32,410 bases of DNA from an uncultured Alphaproteobacteria bacterium. GTDB taxonomy: Bacteria > Pseudomonadota > Alphaproteobacteria > Caulobacterales > Caulobacteraceae. Below are positions 1 to 9,755 of the stretch, in pieces (position 1 is the stretch's first letter; each line of letters begins with the position of its first letter). The notes below the pieces were generated by a model, which was not told where the DNA came from, did not search any database, and saw only the letters and a program-made list of their open reading frames with translations. Both the position numbers and the translations under genes were made by a program. Where the stretch lies: assembly GCA_903892305.1 (NCBI GenBank), contig CAITHQ010000255.1, positions 1-32,410 on the forward strand, read 5' to 3'.

Positions 1-431
1 CCCTGAATCAGGATACCTTTTTCATAACGAATTGAGGCTGATAGACCATCAATCTTCGGCTCAGCCGTGTAGGCAACGACCTCATCGCCCAGCATGAGGA
101 AGCGCCGGATTCGCGCATCAAACTCCTGGGCGTCTTCAGTAGAAAACGCATTGTCTAAGCTCAGCATGGGCGCACCATGCTCGACAGGCGAAAACTGCTC
201 CGCCCTTGACGCACCGACCTTAAAACTTGTAGAATTTTCACGGATCAGGTGCGGGAAGCGTGCCTCGATGGCCAAGTTTCGCGCCTTCAAAGCATCGTAC
301 GCGCCGTCGGAAATCTGCGGTGCGTCGTCCCGGTGATAGGCAATATCATGAGCCGTCAACTGGTCGGCCAGGGCCGTCAACTCTTCCAGAGCCTGGGCCT
401 CGGTAAGTTGTGCAACAGGCGTATCAGGCAT
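1..431 (-). CDS. ligA: NAD-dependent DNA ligase LigA, N-terminal part (truncated by window edge)
   Basis: Minus-strand reading frame from ATG at 431: MPDTPVAQLTEAQALEELTALADQL...HRDDAPQISDGAYD...; ends ...AEPKIDGLSASIRYEKGILIQ, containing the K-[IL]-D-G adenylation motif of LigA. Start overlaps the recN stop (ATGCCTGA). Confidence 0.93.
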   Translation of the reverse strand, partial: MPDTPVAQLTEAQALEELTALADQLTAHDIAYHRDDAPQISDGAYDALKARNLAIEARFPHLIRENSTSFKVGASRAEQFSPVEHGAPMLSLDNAFSTEDAQEFDARIRRFLMLGDEVVAYTAEPKIDGLSASIRYEKGILIQ

Positions 432-2121
432 GCATCAGCGCCCGTGCTGCGGCGCGGGCGGCATCGGTGATCTGGGCACCAGCCAGCATGCGGGCGATCT
501 CTTCTTCGCGATCCAACAGGTCCAAGGTCTCGACCCCAGTCCGCAGTTTTTCGCCATCACCAGATTTTGAAATCCGCCAATGGGCATCACCCCGAGCCGC
601 CACCTGTGGGCTGTGGGTCACCACAAGCACTTGGGCGTTGGCGGCCAGCCGGCGAAGACGTAGTCCCACAGCATCTGCCACGGCACCGCCGACCCCCTGG
701 TCAACCTCGTCAAATATCATAAGAGGCTGGGGCCCTTCAGCGCGGCCAGCCAGGGCGGCCTTCAGCGCCAAGGCGAATCGAGCCAGTTCGCCACCAGAGG
801 CTATGGCACCGAGATCGCCAAAGGGTGCGCCAGGATTTGTGGCAATCTCAAAGACAATCCGGTCAAGGCCAGTGGGCCCGGCCCGATCCTCATCCAGCGC
901 CTCGACCGCCACCCGGAAGCGGGCCTTGTCCAGCTTGAGCGGTGCCAATTCGGACTCGACAGCAACGGCCAGCTTGTCGCCCGCAGAGCGCCGGGCGGCC
1001 CTGAGCTTTTCGGCCTGGGCGCGGTAGTCAGCGCGGGCCTTGGCAACCTCAGCGTCGGCGGCCTTCAGGGCGTCCTCGCTGGACTCCATAGCCTGTAGAC
1101 GCTGGGCGAATTTGACTCTCAGATCGGGCAAGTCTTCGACTGCAACGTGGAGCTTACGGGCCATGGCCCTCAGTTCGAACAACCGCTCCTCAGCCTTTTC
1201 CAGTCGATCTGGGCGGAAATCAAAGGCACCAGCAGCAGCGTCGATGGCGGCCTCAGCCTCCTGAGCCTCGCCGAAGACTCGATCTACTGCCGCTGAGGCT
1301 GCGGCTAATCGCGCGACGGCGGGGGCATCCTCCGAAGCGCCAGCTTGGATTGCCCGAGCCCGAGCATGATCCAAGGCACGGACTGATGCCGCCAGCTTAC
1401 TTGATAGACCTTCAAAGGCGGACTTGGCGGCGTTGATGTCGGTTAGGGCCTTTTCGGAGGCCCCGAGAATGGCGCGCTCTTCGGCCAGTTCTGTTTCTTC
1501 CCCGGCTTGGGGGGCCAGTCGGTCCAATTCAGCAAGGCGCAGACTGAGCTCCTCAGCCTCTTCGGCAGCGGTCGCGACAACTTGGCGTAGGTCATCGGCC
1601 TTAGCCCGCGACGTGCGCCAGGTGCTCCAAGCCTCAGAGACGGCCCGCAGCAGGCTCCCAAGGGATCCATAGGCATCCAGAAGAGGCCTATGGGTCTTTG
1701 CGTCCAGGAGCCCTACAGTTTCATGCTGGCCGTGGACTTCAATGAGGGCGGAGCCAAGCTCCTTGAGCACGGCGACGCTGGTGGCCTGATCATTGACGAA
1801 GGCGCGGCTTCGACCGTCGGCAGCTAGGGTGCGGCGCAGGACAAGGTCTTCATTCCGCGCATAGATCAGCCCCTTGTCATCTAATATCTGCCAAACAAGG
1901 TGATCAGGGCTGGGGGCGAAGACAGCAGATACAGCTGCCTGGGCCGCGCCGTGACGGACCAGTCCAGCATCTGCCCGAGCCCCTGTCGCAAGACCCAAGG
2001 CGTCCAGAATGATGGATTTTCCGGCTCCCGTCTCGCCGGTAAGCGCAGTCAGGCCCGGGCCAATGGACAGGTCCAAGGCCTCTATCAGAACGACATCTCG
2101 GATCCAAAGACCGATCAGCAT
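424..2121 (-). CDS. recN: DNA repair protein RecN
   Basis: ORF 424..2151; Walker A GETGAGKS, C-terminal GGELARFALALKAAL and MIFDEVDQGVGG. Start MLIGLWIRDVVLIEALDL at 2121 is more typical than the annotated 2151. Confidence 0.95.
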   Translation of the reverse strand: MLIGLWIRDVVLIEALDLSIGPGLTALTGETGAGKSIILDALGLATGARADAGLVRHGAAQAAVSAVFAPSPDHLVWQILDDKGLIYARNEDLVLRRTLAADGRSRAFVNDQATSVAVLKELGSALIEVHGQHETVGLLDAKTHRPLLDAYGSLGSLLRAVSEAWSTWRTSRAKADDLRQVVATAAEEAEELSLRLAELDRLAPQAGEETELAEERAILGASEKALTDINAAKSAFEGLSSKLAASVRALDHARARAIQAGASEDAPAVARLAAASAAVDRVFGEAQEAEAAIDAAAGAFDFRPDRLEKAEERLFELRAMARKLHVAVEDLPDLRVKFAQRLQAMESSEDALKAADAEVAKARADYRAQAEKLRAARRSAGDKLAVAVESELAPLKLDKARFRVAVEALDEDRAGPTGLDRIVFEIATNPGAPFGDLGAIASGGELARFALALKAALAGRAEGPQPLMIFDEVDQGVGGAVADAVGLRLRRLAANAQVLVVTHSPQVAARGDAHWRISKSGDGEKLRTGVETLDLLDREEEIARMLAGAQITDAARAAARALMHA

Positions 2122-2220
2122 GGGTTTAAGATCGCCTGGAATCGCCTGCACTGAAAGAGCCTGCGTTTATCCAGATTCACTTTTAGTTCCAAACCGCCCG
2201 AGGGCATGGGTGGTACGCGA

Positions 2221-3180
2221 TCAGTGACCGAAGAATGGGACGTGGAAGCGCCGCTTCGGCTTGGCGGCCTTGATGGCCTTGGCCATAGGCGGAGCCTCCG
2301 CAGAGTCATCTGGGGCCAGGGTCAAGGACTTGTCCTTAACGAAGGGAATGTGCCCCAAAAAGCCCTTACGATCTGTCAGAGGGGCCGTAGCTGGGCGAAG
2401 CCCCTTGTCTGTCAATAATCGATAGGCGTCTCGGTACCACGCATCGCCTGGGTAATTATAGCCCAGGACAGCCCCATTCTTAGTCGCTTCGTCTGTCAGA
2501 CCCATGGTCAGATAAGCCTCAACCAAGCGGTAGAGCGCTTCGGGGGTATGGGTGGTTGTCTGATAACGGTCGATCACCTGGCGGAAACGTCCAACTGAGG
2601 CCAGGGTGTCGCCATGGCGCAGATAGTAGCGCCCAATCGTCATTTCCTTGCCCGCCAGCTGGTCGTTGACCATGTCGATCTTTAACCGGGCATCGGCGGC
2701 GTATTCGGACTTGGGATAGCGCTGAACCACATCGCGCAAGGACTCGAGGGCTTGGCCTGTGGCGGCCTGATCCCGGCCGACGTCAACGATTTCCTCAAAA
2801 TAGCAAATAGCCTTGAGATAGTGCGCATAGGCTGCAGCCTGATTGCCAGGATAGAGCGAAATGAACCTATCGGCGTCGCCTATGGCTTCGGGATAGTTAT
2901 CGGCTTGATAGTGGGCAAAAGCCGTCATCAGAATCGCCCGACGAGACCACTCCGAATACGGGTGCTGCCGCTCCACTTCGGCGAAATAGTCTACCGCCTG
3001 GGTCCACTGATGCTTGTCCATCCGGTCTGCACCCGTTGCGTAGAGCAGCTCCACGGGGCGCTCTTCGTAGACCAGTTTTGACGTTTTCGGTTTGCCCGCG
3101 CACCCGGCAAGGGCGAGGGCGAGGACGATAGCTACGGTCGCCGACCGAGCCCAGGAATTGCGAAGCAAGGACACCTTCAC
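2221..3180 (-). CDS. bamD: Outer membrane assembly lipoprotein BamD
   Basis: ORF 2221..3270; signal peptide and lipobox (LALALAGCAGK), TPR-like repeats typical of BamD (WTQAVDYFAEVERQHPYSEWSRRAILMTAFAHY). Likely GTG start at 3180 (VKVSLLRNSWARSATVAIVLA). Confidence 0.9.
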   Translation of the reverse strand: MKVSLLRNSWARSATVAIVLALALAGCAGKPKTSKLVYEERPVELLYATGADRMDKHQWTQAVDYFAEVERQHPYSEWSRRAILMTAFAHYQADNYPEAIGDADRFISLYPGNQAAAYAHYLKAICYFEEIVDVGRDQAATGQALESLRDVVQRYPKSEYAADARLKIDMVNDQLAGKEMTIGRYYLRHGDTLASVGRFRQVIDRYQTTTHTPEALYRLVEAYLTMGLTDEATKNGAVLGYNYPGDAWYRDAYRLLTDKGLRPATAPLTDRKGFLGHIPFVKDKSLTLAPDDSAEAPPMAKAIKAAKPKRRFHVPFFGH

Positions 3181-3482
3181 CTCAGACCATCTTAGCGCGC
3201 CCCCGCGCCGAAGCGTTGGTTCTACACTAGGGGACGTAGAGCGCAAACCTGATGGCGCGAATTCGCCCAATAAGTATCAAGGAAACTGGATTGGCAGCCC
3301 TAGGAAAGAGATGCCCTAGCCCAAGGGCGTCCCCTGATATTGAGTAAACATTCAATATCTATTTGATTTTACGACTTAATATCTGGGGTCCATCCCAACT
3401 GCCGGACAGATGTGACGGCAATTGCAGCCTCGCAAAGATAGTTGTGAGGAACCGGTGCCAAGGCGCAGATTGCGCCTCTAGC

Positions 3483-4376
3483 CTAGCCCGCTTGAGCCAG
3501 TTCTTCCACCAGGGTGCGATAGCGCCAGGCGTGTGGTGCCGCCACCAGGGCGCGCACTAAGGCATTATTGATACCGTGTCCCGCCAACTTGCCTTCGAAC
3601 CGGCCGATAACCGGCGCGCCTAGAACGAAGAGATCACCGATGGCGTCCAATGCCTTGTGACGCACGAACTCATCAGGGCGACGCAGGCCCTCAGGGTTGA
3701 GAACCCGGTCGCCTTCAATAACTACGACATTTTCCATGGACCCGCCCCTCGCCAAACCCATGGCGCGCAAGGCCTCAACCTCGTGCAAGAAGCCAAAGGT
3801 ACGGCAGTCGGCCAACTCGCGGCGGAAGGCCTTCGCGCCCATAGGCAAATCAACCCGCTGACGCCCGATGGCTGTGGACGCAAATGAAATTTCGAAAGCG
3901 ACCTCGAACTGATCGGCGGGCTCGAGCCGGGCCGACTTATCACCATCGACGACCTCGATTGGCGACAGGATTTCAATGAAGCGGCGGTGGGCATCCTGGG
4001 CGCGACGGCCAACCTGGTCGAGCACCTGGATAAATGGCAGTGCCGAACCATCCATGATCGGCATTTCCGGGCCATCAAGTTCAACAACTGCATTGTCGAT
4101 TTCTGACATGACCAATGCCGCCATCAGGTGCTCAATGGTCGAGACGGTCACACCCGCATCATTGGTGATCACCGTGCCAAGTTGGGTCTTACAAACCGCC
4201 TCTGCAGAGACCGCGATACGATTGTCCCGATCGGTGACGTCCGTACGAATAAACACCACGCCAGCGTCAGGCGATGCAGGCCGAACGACCACGCGGGTCT
4301 GGGCACCGGTGTGGACGCCGACGCCAGCAAAAAGGGCGGGACCTTGCACGGTGTGCTGGAATGCAGATGGGGTCAC
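3483..4376 (-). CDS. lpxC: UDP-3-O-acyl-N-acetylglucosamine deacetylase LpxC
   Basis: 297 aa; GVGVHTG, STIEHLMAAL, CRTFGFLHEVEALRAMGLARGGSMENVVV, HKALDAIGDL motifs. Confidence 0.97.
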   Translation of the reverse strand: MTPSAFQHTVQGPALFAGVGVHTGAQTRVVVRPASPDAGVVFIRTDVTDRDNRIAVSAEAVCKTQLGTVITNDAGVTVSTIEHLMAALVMSEIDNAVVELDGPEMPIMDGSALPFIQVLDQVGRRAQDAHRRFIEILSPIEVVDGDKSARLEPADQFEVAFEISFASTAIGRQRVDLPMGAKAFRRELADCRTFGFLHEVEALRAMGLARGGSMENVVVIEGDRVLNPEGLRRPDEFVRHKALDAIGDLFVLGAPVIGRFEGKLAGHGINNALVRALVAAPHAWRYRTLVEELAQAG

Positions 4377-4541
4377 GGGGAAGCCCTTTCACAAACGGAG
4401 GCCGCTCGGACCCATCCAATTGTCGGGATATGGCTTTTGCCGCAATGCAGCAAGACAAGTCCTGTTTCCAAATGTTTCGTCGGAAAGTAGGGCGAAAGTG
4501 TGTTTGAAATCAGCACTTTCTAGACTTAACGCAAACCTGAA

Positions 4542-4571
4542 ATAGAAAACGGCTGAGGCATGCCCCAGCCG
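4542..4571 (-). terminator. Rho-independent terminator downstream of ftsZ
   Basis: Minus strand reads CGGCTGGGGCATGCCTCAGCCG followed by TTTTCTAT; a ~10 bp stem (one G-U) plus U-rich tail, 27 nt past the ftsZ stop. Confidence 0.85.
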
Positions 4572-4597
4572 CTTAATAAACTATATTTCTCGAGAGT

Positions 4598-6217
4598 TTA
4601 GTTCGCTAAACGGCGCAAAAAAGAAGGAATTTCCAAGTCCTCTTGCGCATCGGCCTGAGCCTGAGATGCAGGGGCCTCAATCGGCTGAGCGGACCCGCGG
4701 ACCGCCGCTGGGCGGGAAGCAGGAGCCGCTGGCGCGTCATATCTTGGGCGGCTGCCAAATAGGCTCAGAAAACCACCCGTTTTTTGCGGCCGGCGATCCT
4801 CGAAGACGGTCTCCCCGAACAAGGGGCCGTCGTCGTCTTCAGCAACCATTGGGTCGACAATCCGACCGATTGGAGCGGACTCAACACCTTCTTGCTGTAC
4901 CGGCGTGATTAGAGGACGTGGGTCAGCGACTGGTTCTGGCGGAGTGTAAAGATCTGCTTGAGCCTCTACGACCGGCGCAGGAGGCGGCGCGACGCTGGCA
5001 GCAGGCCGTACATACTCTGGAGCAGGCTGACGGACTGGTGGTGGCGTGTAGCCAGCGGGTTCGTAAGAACGCGCCGGGGGTGGCGTATAGCCAGCTGGCT
5101 CATAGGATCGGGCTGTCTGAGCCGCTGGTGTCGCATAAATCGACCGAACAGGTTCCGCAGGCTGCGCCTGAGCTGGAGTCACGTCCGGGGCACGCAGGGG
5201 CGGCGCCTGGAGTGGGCGGCGCTCCATCTTGGGCTCTATCGCAGCGATCGACGCACCATCCATGCCGGTTGCGACAACCGACACCCGGATCATACCTTCA
5301 AGGGTCGGATCGAAGGCCGCGCCGAAGATAATATTACCTTCAGGATCAACCTGCTCGGAAATGGCGTTGGCTGCTTCGTCAACCTCCAGCAGGGTCATGT
5401 CGAGACCGCCGGTGACGTTGACCAGGACCGCCTTAGCCCCCTTGAGAGAGACTTCATCGAGCAGCGGATTCTGAATGGCGTTCTGCGCCGCCATCAGGGC
5501 GCGATCTTCACCGGAAGCCTCGCCAGTCCCCATCATGGCCTTACCCATCTCGGTCATGACCGATCGGACGTCAGCAAAGTCGAGATTGATCAGGCCCGGC
5601 AGGACCATCAGGTCTGTGATGGAACGAACCCCAGAGTGCAGGACTTGGTCTGCCATGCCGAAAGCCTCGGCAAATGTGGTCCGCTCATTGGCGACCCGGA
5701 ACAGGTTCTGGTTCGGAATAACGATCAGGGTATCCACATAGCGCTGCAATTCCGCAATGCCGGCATCAGCCAGACGCATCCGGTGACGGCCTTCAAAATG
5801 GAAAGGCTTGGTCACAACGCCAACCGTTAGAATCCCGCGCTCACGGGCACACTTGGCGATGATTGGTGCGGCACCGGTACCCGTGCCGCCGCCCATACCT
5901 GCCGTAATGAAGACCATGTGAGCGCCATCCAAATGCTCACCGATTTCCGGGATGGATTCTTCAGCAGCACTCATACCGACTTCAGGATGGGCCCCGGCAC
6001 CTAGGCCTTGGGTCACCTGAACCCCAAGCTGGATGCGTCGGTCGGTTTTGGAAAACGAAAGCTGCTGAGCGTCGGTATTGGCGACGACAAATTCGACGCC
6101 CTCCAGCCCGGCTTCGATCATATTATTGACCGCGTTGCCACCCGCTCCGCCGATGCCGAACACAACAATACGCGGCTTCAGCTCAGTAGCTCGCGGTGCA
6201 GAAAGTGCAATAGCCAT
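4598..6217 (-). CDS. ftsZ: Cell division protein FtsZ
   Basis: 539 aa; [24 protein letters not shown] tubulin signature, Pro-rich linker, conserved C-terminal peptide [13 protein letters not shown]. Confidence 0.99.
   Translation of the reverse strand: MAIALSAPRATELKPRIVVFGIGGAGGNAVNNMIEAGLEGVEFVVANTDAQQLSFSKTDRRIQLGVQVTQGLGAGAHPEVGMSAAEESIPEIGEHLDGAHMVFITAGMGGGTGTGAAPIIAKCARERGILTVGVVTKPFHFEGRHRMRLADAGIAELQRYVDTLIVIPNQNLFRVANERTTFAEAFGMADQVLHSGVRSITDLMVLPGLINLDFADVRSVMTEMGKAMMGTGEASGEDRALMAAQNAIQNPLLDEVSLKGAKAVLVNVTGGLDMTLLEVDEAANAISEQVDPEGNIIFGAAFDPTLEGMIRVSVVATGMDGASIAAIEPKMERRPLQAPPLRAPDVTPAQAQPAEPVRSIYATPAAQTARSYEPAGYTPPPARSYEPAGYTPPPVRQPAPEYVRPAASVAPPPAPVVEAQADLYTPPEPVADPRPLITPVQQEGVESAPIGRIVDPMVAEDDDGPLFGETVFEDRRPQKTGGFLSLFGSRPRYDAPAAPASRPAAVRGSAQPIEAPASQAQADAQEDLEIPSFLRRLAN
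5041..5118 (-). repeat. Tandem 39-bp repeat (2 copies) encoding [12 protein letters not shown][AV] in the FtsZ C-terminal linker
   Basis: gtggcgt[g/a]tagccagc... begins at 5041 and again at 5080; protein shows [26 protein letters not shown]. Confidence 0.85.
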
Positions 6218-6313
6218 AGGACCTCTCGCGTGCTCCGTCTTACTTCCAAAGATCCCCAGCGACCCGCCCGCTAGGCACCTGCGACGGACGACTTAAGGAA
6301 GCGCCCATCATCG

Positions 6314-6328
6314 TTAATTGAAGGTTAA
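6314..6328. promoter_or_regulatory. Putative CtrA-binding site upstream of ftsZ
   Basis: Exact TTAA-TTGAAGG-TTAA (TTAA-N7-TTAA) about 100 bp upstream of the ftsZ start codon. Confidence 0.8.
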
Positions 6329-6339
6329 CTGCATAAGGC

Positions 6340-6463
6340 GAGTCGGGATTCCGTCGACCCGTCAGTTATGTTTTTTGTTGCCGAATAAAGCGACTTGGCC
6401 ACAACAGAAGCGCCATAGACCTGTTGACTCAATAGAAATGCGCCGTCGCCTTACCTTCGAATC
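6340..6463. promoter_or_regulatory. Cluster of GANTC (CcrM-type methylation) sites in ftsZ upstream region
   Basis: GAGTC 6340-6344, GATTC 6347-6351, GACTC 6426-6430, GAATC 6459-6463. Confidence 0.65.
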
Positions 6464-6575
6464 GAGCAAACCCATGCGCGGCTGTCAGATACCACGTCTT
6501 TGCCAAGGAGGGCCGACTGTGGACGATCCCTCTATAGCTGGGGATAATCTGCGGACCGAAAGTCTGCTTGCCAGA

Positions 6576-7928
6576 CTACAGGTTTTCGATGAGCCAAGCC
6601 GCAGCCTTGGCGACGGGATTGGCGCTGGGATCGAGGGGCTCTCGACGCAACTTGGCTGATGCCAAGGCCTTAGCCGAAACAGCTTCACGAGGGCCAAATG
6701 CGGATCGGTGCAAGACACCGGCTGCGGCGCAGAAGGCCGGTCCCGAGGCTGCATCAGCCAGGTGCGGGACCCGACGTGGGCGACCCAGGCGCACAGGACG
6801 GTCGAACACCCGCACAGCAACTTCGCGAATGCCTGAGAGTTGACTAGCCCCACCGGTAAGGACCAACCCGGCCCCAGCCTCAACAGGTGCGCCAGAAGCT
6901 CTCAAGCGGTCCCGCAGGATTTCTAGGGTCTCTTCTACGCGCGGGGCAATAATACCCTTGAGTAGCGACCGAGGCGCAATAACGGGCCCAGCCCCTGGAT
7001 CATCGCCCCGGGGCGGCGCTTCAATCATCTCACGATCTTCATTGGCCGAAGCGATCGCAGACCCATGCAGAGTCTTGATCCGCTCTGCACCAGCAATAGA
7101 GGTGGATAAACCCCGGGCGATGTCCGCCGTAACATGCTGCCCACCGACCGCGAGGGTTTCAACGTGCACAAGACTGCCGCCAGAGAAAACCGCTGCTGAC
7201 GTAGAGCCGCCGCCCATATCAATACAAACGGCACCCAGATCCATTTCATCTTCTTCCAGAGCCGCAAGACCGGAGACAAAGGGGGCAGCCACAACGCCTT
7301 CGAACTGCAGGTGAGCGCGCTCAACGCAGGCACCAAGGGTCTGAAAAACAGCTTCAGCCACAGAGACAACCAAAAGCTCAACCGTCAGGGCTCGACCAAA
7401 CATAGCCCTGGGGTCGCGGATGCCGTGCAGGCCATCTACCGCCCAGCCGACAGGAAGAATGTGCGCGGCCCTACGCCCAGGCAGTTTGATCTGGCCCAAG
7501 GCCGCTTGAATGGCTCTAACAAGGTCGGCATCGGTAATCGGTCGTGCACCAAGAGACACGCGACCTGTCACGCGGTGGCTGGTCAACTGACCTCCTGCCG
7601 TCGCGACGGTAACGCCCTGTACCTGGACACCGGCAACGTTCTCTGCCCGCTCAACAGCCTGGGCTATCGCATCAGAAGCTTCTTCCAGATTGACGATAGA
7701 ACCGCCCTTGATACCCCGTGACTGAACATATCCCACACCGGCCGTCGTCAGGGTGCGATCACCTGAACGCACCCCGTCAGGCTTCATGATGAAGCACGCA
7801 ACCTTAGAAGCGCCAAGATCGACCGCTGCGACAACAGGCTGACGCCCTAATGCGGCCTTCAATCCGTCGCGCGAGTCTGATCCTGTACCGCCTCGGCCGC
7901 CCAAGCCCATGCCCCCCTTCAACATCAT
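6576..7928 (-). CDS. ftsA: Cell division protein FtsA
   Basis: 450 aa; actin-like ATPase motifs VAAVDLGASKVACFI, VCIDMGGGSTSAAVF, LVLTGGASQLSGI; ATGA overlap with ftsQ stop. Confidence 0.97.
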   Translation of the reverse strand: MMLKGGMGLGGRGGTGSDSRDGLKAALGRQPVVAAVDLGASKVACFIMKPDGVRSGDRTLTTAGVGYVQSRGIKGGSIVNLEEASDAIAQAVERAENVAGVQVQGVTVATAGGQLTSHRVTGRVSLGARPITDADLVRAIQAALGQIKLPGRRAAHILPVGWAVDGLHGIRDPRAMFGRALTVELLVVSVAEAVFQTLGACVERAHLQFEGVVAAPFVSGLAALEEDEMDLGAVCIDMGGGSTSAAVFSGGSLVHVETLAVGGQHVTADIARGLSTSIAGAERIKTLHGSAIASANEDREMIEAPPRGDDPGAGPVIAPRSLLKGIIAPRVEETLEILRDRLRASGAPVEAGAGLVLTGGASQLSGIREVAVRVFDRPVRLGRPRRVPHLADAASGPAFCAAAGVLHRSAFGPREAVSAKALASAKLRREPLDPSANPVAKAAAWLIENL

Positions 7929-8842
7929 GCACCGTCCGAAACAAGATGGCCCATGGCAGGAACTGCCCTTGGCCTAACTGCAACCATGTTGGGATCCCGA
8001 AGGTCGAGCCGTTCGAAGCCCAATTCTAAGATCCGGGACTTCACTTCCAACTGCTCCAGGGCAATCAGCGCACCATCGATATTCGTCGCAGGCAGTTGGA
8101 TGATACTCCCGTCCTTGAGTCTCAAGTCCCAGCGACGATTGTCGACGCGGATCATGGCTTCGACCTGGGCCATCAGTCCGGGGCGCCGGGAAACTGCGTT
8201 GAGTATGTCCATAGCGTGGTCATTGGCACCTTCGCCGACCACCAGCGGAAGCCCGCTAAACATCCGAGCGTCGGCCTCACGAATGACCCCGCCCTGATCA
8301 TCAATGACCTTTGCAAAGCCTGCATCCTGCCAGATCGCAATCTGCCGGCGCTCAGCAACTTGCAGCACCAAGGTGTCGGGCAAGAGCCGAATAATGCGTA
8401 CAGACTTCACCCACCCAACAGCCTGAAGATCAGACTGCAGCTTGCCAAGATCCATGCTCAAAATAGGCATATCCCTGTAGACATTGGCCGTCTTCAGAAT
8501 GTCCGCCGTCGCCAATTTTGAGGCGCCCTGAACACGCACGGCCTTCAACTTGAAACCCAAGGCGGCGAAGCGCGATCCCACGGCAGAATTTGTAGCAGCA
8601 CCCAACTTTTGGGCGCGATCGCCAGTGAGCAAAGTCACAGCAAGAGCCAAGACCAGGACAGCGCTGACGGCAAGCATGGCATGGTAGGCAGAAAGACCTA
8701 TGCCCTGGGCACCGCGCAATTTTAGAGGTGAATAGCCTTCGGCCTCCCGACCGCGGGACGCGGGGGATTTAGCGGTGCTAGGAGGCGAATTGGCCCGGGG
8801 TTTCGGCTGAGTGCGCGATCCCCCCCGCATCACCGCGGGCAT
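7925..8842 (-). CDS. ftsQ: Cell division protein FtsQ
   Basis: ORF 7925..8848; single TM ([21 protein letters not shown]), POTRA region ([23 protein letters not shown]), ILRL-type motif ([26 protein letters not shown]). Start at 8848 or 8842 (MPAVMRGG). Confidence 0.93.
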   Translation of the reverse strand: MPAVMRGGSRTQPKPRANSPPSTAKSPASRGREAEGYSPLKLRGAQGIGLSAYHAMLAVSAVLVLALAVTLLTGDRAQKLGAATNSAVGSRFAALGFKLKAVRVQGASKLATADILKTANVYRDMPILSMDLGKLQSDLQAVGWVKSVRIIRLLPDTLVLQVAERRQIAIWQDAGFAKVIDDQGGVIREADARMFSGLPLVVGEGANDHAMDILNAVSRRPGLMAQVEAMIRVDNRRWDLRLKDGSIIQLPATNIDGALIALEQLEVKSRILELGFERLDLRDPNMVAVRPRAVPAMGHLVSDGA

Positions 8843-9755
8843 ATGCATTCTCCGTTATCCAAAGCACCAGTTGATCAAAGCTCACGCCCTTTGACGCGGC
8901 TTGCTCTGGAACGAGCGAAGTCGGCGTCATGCCGGGCTGAGTGTTGACTTCTAGAAGGACCAGAATGTCGTTAACGTCGTCATAACGAAGGTCAGACCGA
9001 CTAACCCCTGAACAGCCAAGTGCCACATGGGCCCGCTCGGACAAATACAGTGCTTTTTCAAAAACTTGAGTTGGAATTCTGGCGGGTACAACGTGCTTTG
9101 AACCCCCGTCAGAATACTTAGCTTCATAATCATAAAATCCCGAAACCGGTACGATTTCGGTAACCGTCATAGCCTTGCCGTTCATGACACCCACTGCCAG
9201 CTCGAATCCCCGAATGAAGGGTTCAACCATGACCTGGTCCCCAAAGGTCCAGCTGGGTGAGGCAATATCCTGTGGCGGACGGTTGGCACCGTCATGAACG
9301 ATAAAAACGCCGACAGAAGATCCTTCGGCATTGGGCTTGACCACATAAGGCGGGGCCATGACGTGATCGGCGGCGACAGCCATGCGATCATATAGCCCGC
9401 CCCCAGGGACGGGGACACCTGCCGCAGACAGCACCGCCTTAGACTTGGCCTTGTCCATGGCCAGAGCCGAGGCCAGGACCCCGGAATGCGTGTAGGGCAA
9501 GCCCAGTGTTTCCAGCACGCCCTGAACACAGCCGTCCTCGCCCCATGCCCCATGCAGGGCATTGAAGCAGACATCGGGTTTTAGCCGGGCCAGAACCTGA
9601 GCCAGATCGCGACCTGCATCGACCCGAGACACTCTCGCACCCAGACGTTCAAGGGCGTCAGCACACTCACGTCCCGAGACAAGGCTGACCTCTCGCTCTG
9701 AGGATAGGCCCCCCAAGAGGACCGCGACATGCTTGCCAGCTAGCGGTCCGCTCAC
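8778..9755 (-). CDS. ddl: D-alanine--D-alanine ligase
   Basis: 325 aa; [52 protein letters not shown] start overlapping upstream TGA (GTGA). Confidence 0.97.
   Translation of the reverse strand: MSGPLAGKHVAVLLGGLSSEREVSLVSGRECADALERLGARVSRVDAGRDLAQVLARLKPDVCFNALHGAWGEDGCVQGVLETLGLPYTHSGVLASALAMDKAKSKAVLSAAGVPVPGGGLYDRMAVAADHVMAPPYVVKPNAEGSSVGVFIVHDGANRPPQDIASPSWTFGDQVMVEPFIRGFELAVGVMNGKAMTVTEIVPVSGFYDYEAKYSDGGSKHVVPARIPTQVFEKALYLSERAHVALGCSGVSRSDLRYDDVNDILVLLEVNTQPGMTPTSLVPEQAASKGVSFDQLVLWITENAYARGDAGGIAHSAETPGQFAS

Noticed and set aside
410-1027. 205-aa Ala/Ser/Arg-rich plus-strand ORF antisense to recN
   Set aside because: Composition typical of a GC-rich antisense frame; recN is unambiguous on the other strand.
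4958-5830. 290-aa plus-strand ORF antisense to ftsZ
   Set aside because: Low-complexity Arg/Trp-rich start, no recognisable domain; a by-product of the codon bias and repeats of ftsZ on the opposite strand.
6561-6577. Hairpin AGTCTG-N5-CAGACT at the ftsA stop codon as a terminator
   Set aside because: Stem only 6 bp and followed by just two T residues on the minus strand; insufficient for an intrinsic terminator.
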